Shown in pieces: positions 62,364 through 64,000 of a stretch of 64,000 nucleotides of DNA. How positions within the stretch are numbered: the stretch's first letter is position 1; each line of letters opens with the position of its first letter. A program made the translations under genes and the position numbers. Source of the stretch: Achromobacter aegrifaciens (GTDB lineage: Bacteria > Pseudomonadota > Gammaproteobacteria > Burkholderiales > Burkholderiaceae_B). The notes below the pieces were generated by a model, which worked only from the letters and a program-made list of their open reading frames with translations, did no database searches and was not told the DNA's origin. The stretch is from the NCBI RefSeq assembly GCF_902859735.1, contig NZ_CADIJY010000004.1, forward strand, positions 62,001 to 126,000, written 5' to 3'.

Positions 62364-62527
62364 AGACATCTCCGTGAATACTCCAAGTTGTCCTAGCTAC
62401 CGAACATGAACCTGGGAACACGAACCGCCGAGCTAGTGACAACACGCTCTTCGCTTGCAGAAAATCGACCCGATCCCCACGACATGGAGCTTGGGAAAGG
62501 GTGCGCACATTATGCGCTTTTTAGGCC

Positions 62528-62594
62528 ATCTGATACGCTCAGATGACCATATCAGATCGATTTTCTTGACATGAAAATAAGTTTTGCATTAAGG
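62528..62594. promoter_or_regulatory. Inverted repeat and promoter between GMC operon and divergent gene
   Basis: ATCTGATA (62528-62535) and TATCAGAT (62550-62557) form a perfect 8-bp inverted repeat with a 14-base spacer, and TCAGAT (62539-62544) offers a third half-site. Downstream TTGACA (62566-62571), 17 bases, TTAAGG (62589-62594) is a possible promoter for the plus-strand gene. The position could control both transcription units. No regulator gene adjoins. The whole gap (62370-62624) holds no gene. Confidence 0.5.
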
Positions 62595-62624
62595 ACAAAG
62601 TAAGTGCCTTTGCACTAGACCCGC

Positions 62625-63209
62625 ATGACAACGGACCCACGCATGAACGAAAAAGCCAAGACCTGGCGCAGCACCACGACGACGCGCAGCTGGAGCGCCG
62701 CGAAGGACCTCACGCCTGAACAGCGCGCCAACATCGAAGATCTGCTGGACGGCGGAATGGACGGCGCCACGGTCAACGAGACCTGGAGCTATGCCGGCAT
62801 CGAAAACGGCGAGTCCTTCAAGGTCGAGATCAAGAATGGCGCGGTCACGGTCAATGGCCGCAAATACGACAGCCTGGACGAAGTGCCGCGCGCCGAACGC
62901 GAACGCATCGAGGCATTGCGCGCCGGCCAGGGCGATGGCGGCCTGTGGGACATGCTGCGCAATGCCGGCGTGGACGTGGAAAATCTCGCGCCGGGATTGA
63001 AGCCGCAGGGCGCGAAGCCGGAGTTCGTGATCGAGACCGATGAGCCGACGCCGACCCGCGCCCCGACGGCAGCCGTCCAATCGGACCCGAACGCGGGCCT
63101 CCCTCCGGGCGCCGTGCCGGCCAAGGGCGGCGGCCTGCGCAGGACGCTGCTGATCGGCGTCGCGATCGGCCTGGGCTGGTGGGTGGCGCGGGCGCTGAAC
63201 CTGTTCTGA
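62625..63209 (+). CDS. Uncharacterised protein with C-terminal membrane anchor
   Basis: 194 residues; start at 62625 or at the ATG at 62643, neither with a good ribosome binding site. A polar N-terminal half has SSDL-like helical segments (AAKDLTPEQRANIEDLLDGG) and a central Pro/Thr linker (about 140-165); the C-terminal segment LRRTLLIGVAIGLGWWVARA (about 172-191) is a single membrane helix, so it is probably tail-anchored with the bulk in the cytoplasm. No family recognised. It is divergent from the GMC operon and sits in the same direction as the following two genes. Confidence 0.75.
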   Translation: MTTDPRMNEKAKTWRSTTTTRSWSAAKDLTPEQRANIEDLLDGGMDGATVNETWSYAGIENGESFKVEIKNGAVTVNGRKYDSLDEVPRAERERIEALRAGQGDGGLWDMLRNAGVDVENLAPGLKPQGAKPEFVIETDEPTPTRAPTAAVQSDPNAGLPPGAVPAKGGGLRRTLLIGVAIGLGWWVARALNLF

Positions 63210-63378
63210 AGCGCCCGGGACTGCGCAACGCGCCTGGCGAATTGTTTCAAAACTTGGCCGGCGCACGCAGCATTGCCGCCCCCGACATGCATGGAAACAT
63301 AAGGACAAAACCCGCCAGGAGCGACACGCCTACGATCTGGGATTCCCGATGCGCGCGGCCTGCGCGCCTGGAGTCCGG

Positions 63379-63975
63379 ATGCGCGTACTGCACTCGCTCA
63401 GAGCCCGTGTCGCAGCCAGCCTGGCAGGCATAGGCTCTCTGGTCGCCGCGGCCAGCGTGGCGATTTACGGCGCCTACGGCAAGCTCAACCGCGTGTCCGA
63501 ACCCGTGTATGGCGCCGATATCTCGATCCAGACCGGCCAGTGGCAGGTGGTGCCGCGCCGGGCCTGGACCGCCTCCACGCCCAAGGTCTACGGCGTGCCG
63601 CTCAAGCCCGGCGCCACGGCGCTGGTGGTCGAGGCCGACCTCACCAACCGCACCGCCGAATCGAGCGCCGACTATCTCGGACTGCTGCGCTGGAATGCAC
63701 CGCCGGGATCGGCTGCCGGCAAGCCCATGGTGGTCGGCCTGCGCGACTCCCAGCAAATGCCTTATCTGCAGCCCGGCCTGCCCGAGCGCATGGCCTTCGT
63801 CTGGATGCTGCCCCCCGCGGCCGCGGTTCCCATGCGCACCGCGCTCGCGGTGCAGAGCAAGATCTACAAGCCCGTCGACAACCTGTATGGCGCGCCGGGC
63901 TGGTTCAATCCCGCGAACGTGGGCCGGATCGAGTTGCCGATAGCCCCGGGCGGCGCGCCGGAGTCGGCCCCATGA
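63379..63975 (+). CDS. Uncharacterised membrane-anchored protein
   Basis: 198 residues from the ATG at 63379, chosen because GGAG lies five bases upstream; an ATG at 63349 has no such site. An N-terminal signal anchor (about 12-35, AASLAGIGSLVAAASVAIYG) is followed by a beta-rich periplasmic-looking domain (about 45-190). No family recognised. The TGA stop overlaps the next ATG by 4 bases, so they are coupled. Confidence 0.7.
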   Translation: MRVLHSLRARVAASLAGIGSLVAAASVAIYGAYGKLNRVSEPVYGADISIQTGQWQVVPRRAWTASTPKVYGVPLKPGATALVVEADLTNRTAESSADYLGLLRWNAPPGSAAGKPMVVGLRDSQQMPYLQPGLPERMAFVWMLPPAAAVPMRTALAVQSKIYKPVDNLYGAPGWFNPANVGRIELPIAPGGAPESAP

Positions 63976-64000
63976 GCGCACGGCTCGGCACGCTGCTGCT
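63972..64000 (+). CDS. Start of a further gene (cut by window end)
   Basis: ATGAGCGCACGGCTC begins inside the previous stop codon (ATGA overlap) and stays open to the window end, about 9 residues (MSARLGTLL). Nothing can be said about function. Confidence 0.55.

Noticed and set aside
58437-62396. 1319-codon plus-strand frame opposite the GMC dehydrogenase operon
   Set aside because: Antisense to three well-supported genes; composition dominated by Arg, His and Ala as expected for a shadow.
1-64000. tRNA, rRNA, insertion sequence or prophage genes
   Set aside because: None recognised. No transposase, integrase or phage gene motif was seen in the translated frames.

Overview
The window is a gene-dense, high-GC stretch of a beta-proteobacterial chromosome. 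Several features point to the Alcaligenaceae, most likely Achromobacter or a close Bordetella relative. These are a Bug-family (Bordetella uptake gene) periplasmic binding protein, many LysR regulators, a conserved DUF802 / OmpA-MotB-like / DUF2894 operon, and a giant autotransporter with an extended signal peptide. No rRNA, tRNA, CRISPR, insertion sequence or prophage was seen. I support about 50 protein genes; the first and last are cut by the window edges. All functional names rest on motif reading, not on database searches.

Layout. 1-4040: coiled-coil repeat protein (DUF802), MotB-like OmpA protein and DUF2894 protein, probably one envelope complex. 4053-5158: ParD-like gene abutting a methionine aminopeptidase gene, behind a promoter overlapped by a perfect 10-bp inverted repeat. 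5267-11035: MFS exporter, glutathione transferase, Cu/Zn superoxide dismutase, a 530-bp gene-free stretch with a 30-bp inverted-repeat element, DUF445 membrane protein, GntP permease. 11174-20954: LysR regulator divergent from a six-gene acyl-CoA beta-oxidation operon resembling the pim (pimelate) operons, ending in a Bug binding protein. 20972-29450: orphan ABC ATPase with degenerate catalytic motifs, an AT-rich region and a 2517-residue autotransporter whose passenger holds three tandem copies of one module.

29583-42745: accessory metabolism and regulation: SDR/LysR pair, a second LysR divergent from a cupin / flavoprotein / zinc alcohol dehydrogenase / MFS operon, GNAT acetyltransferase, MerR regulator with a duplicated TipAS-like domain, GntR regulator, LysR divergent from a DHA2-type MFS pump, and a PLP-dependent cystathionine gamma-synthase family enzyme. 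43034-51425 (minus strand): a complete wspABCDEFR-type surface-sensing operon in the canonical Pseudomonas order, tightly overlapping, ending in an intact GGDEF response regulator. 51674-57691: amidase, group III truncated haemoglobin with a possible FNR-type site, and an overlapping VRR-NUC nuclease / Fe-S helicase pair.

57761-64000: a small P-loop kinase-like gene that appears to lie behind a classical leader-peptide transcription attenuator (20-codon leader with an Ile-Ile-Thr-Thr-Ile run and mutually exclusive 1:2, 2:3 and 3:4 hairpins), which is the most striking observation here. Next comes a three-subunit membrane-bound GMC dehydrogenase operon (Tat-exported gamma subunit, flavoprotein, triheme cytochrome c) with a strong terminator, a divergent region with an inverted repeat, and two uncharacterised plus-strand genes plus the start of a third.
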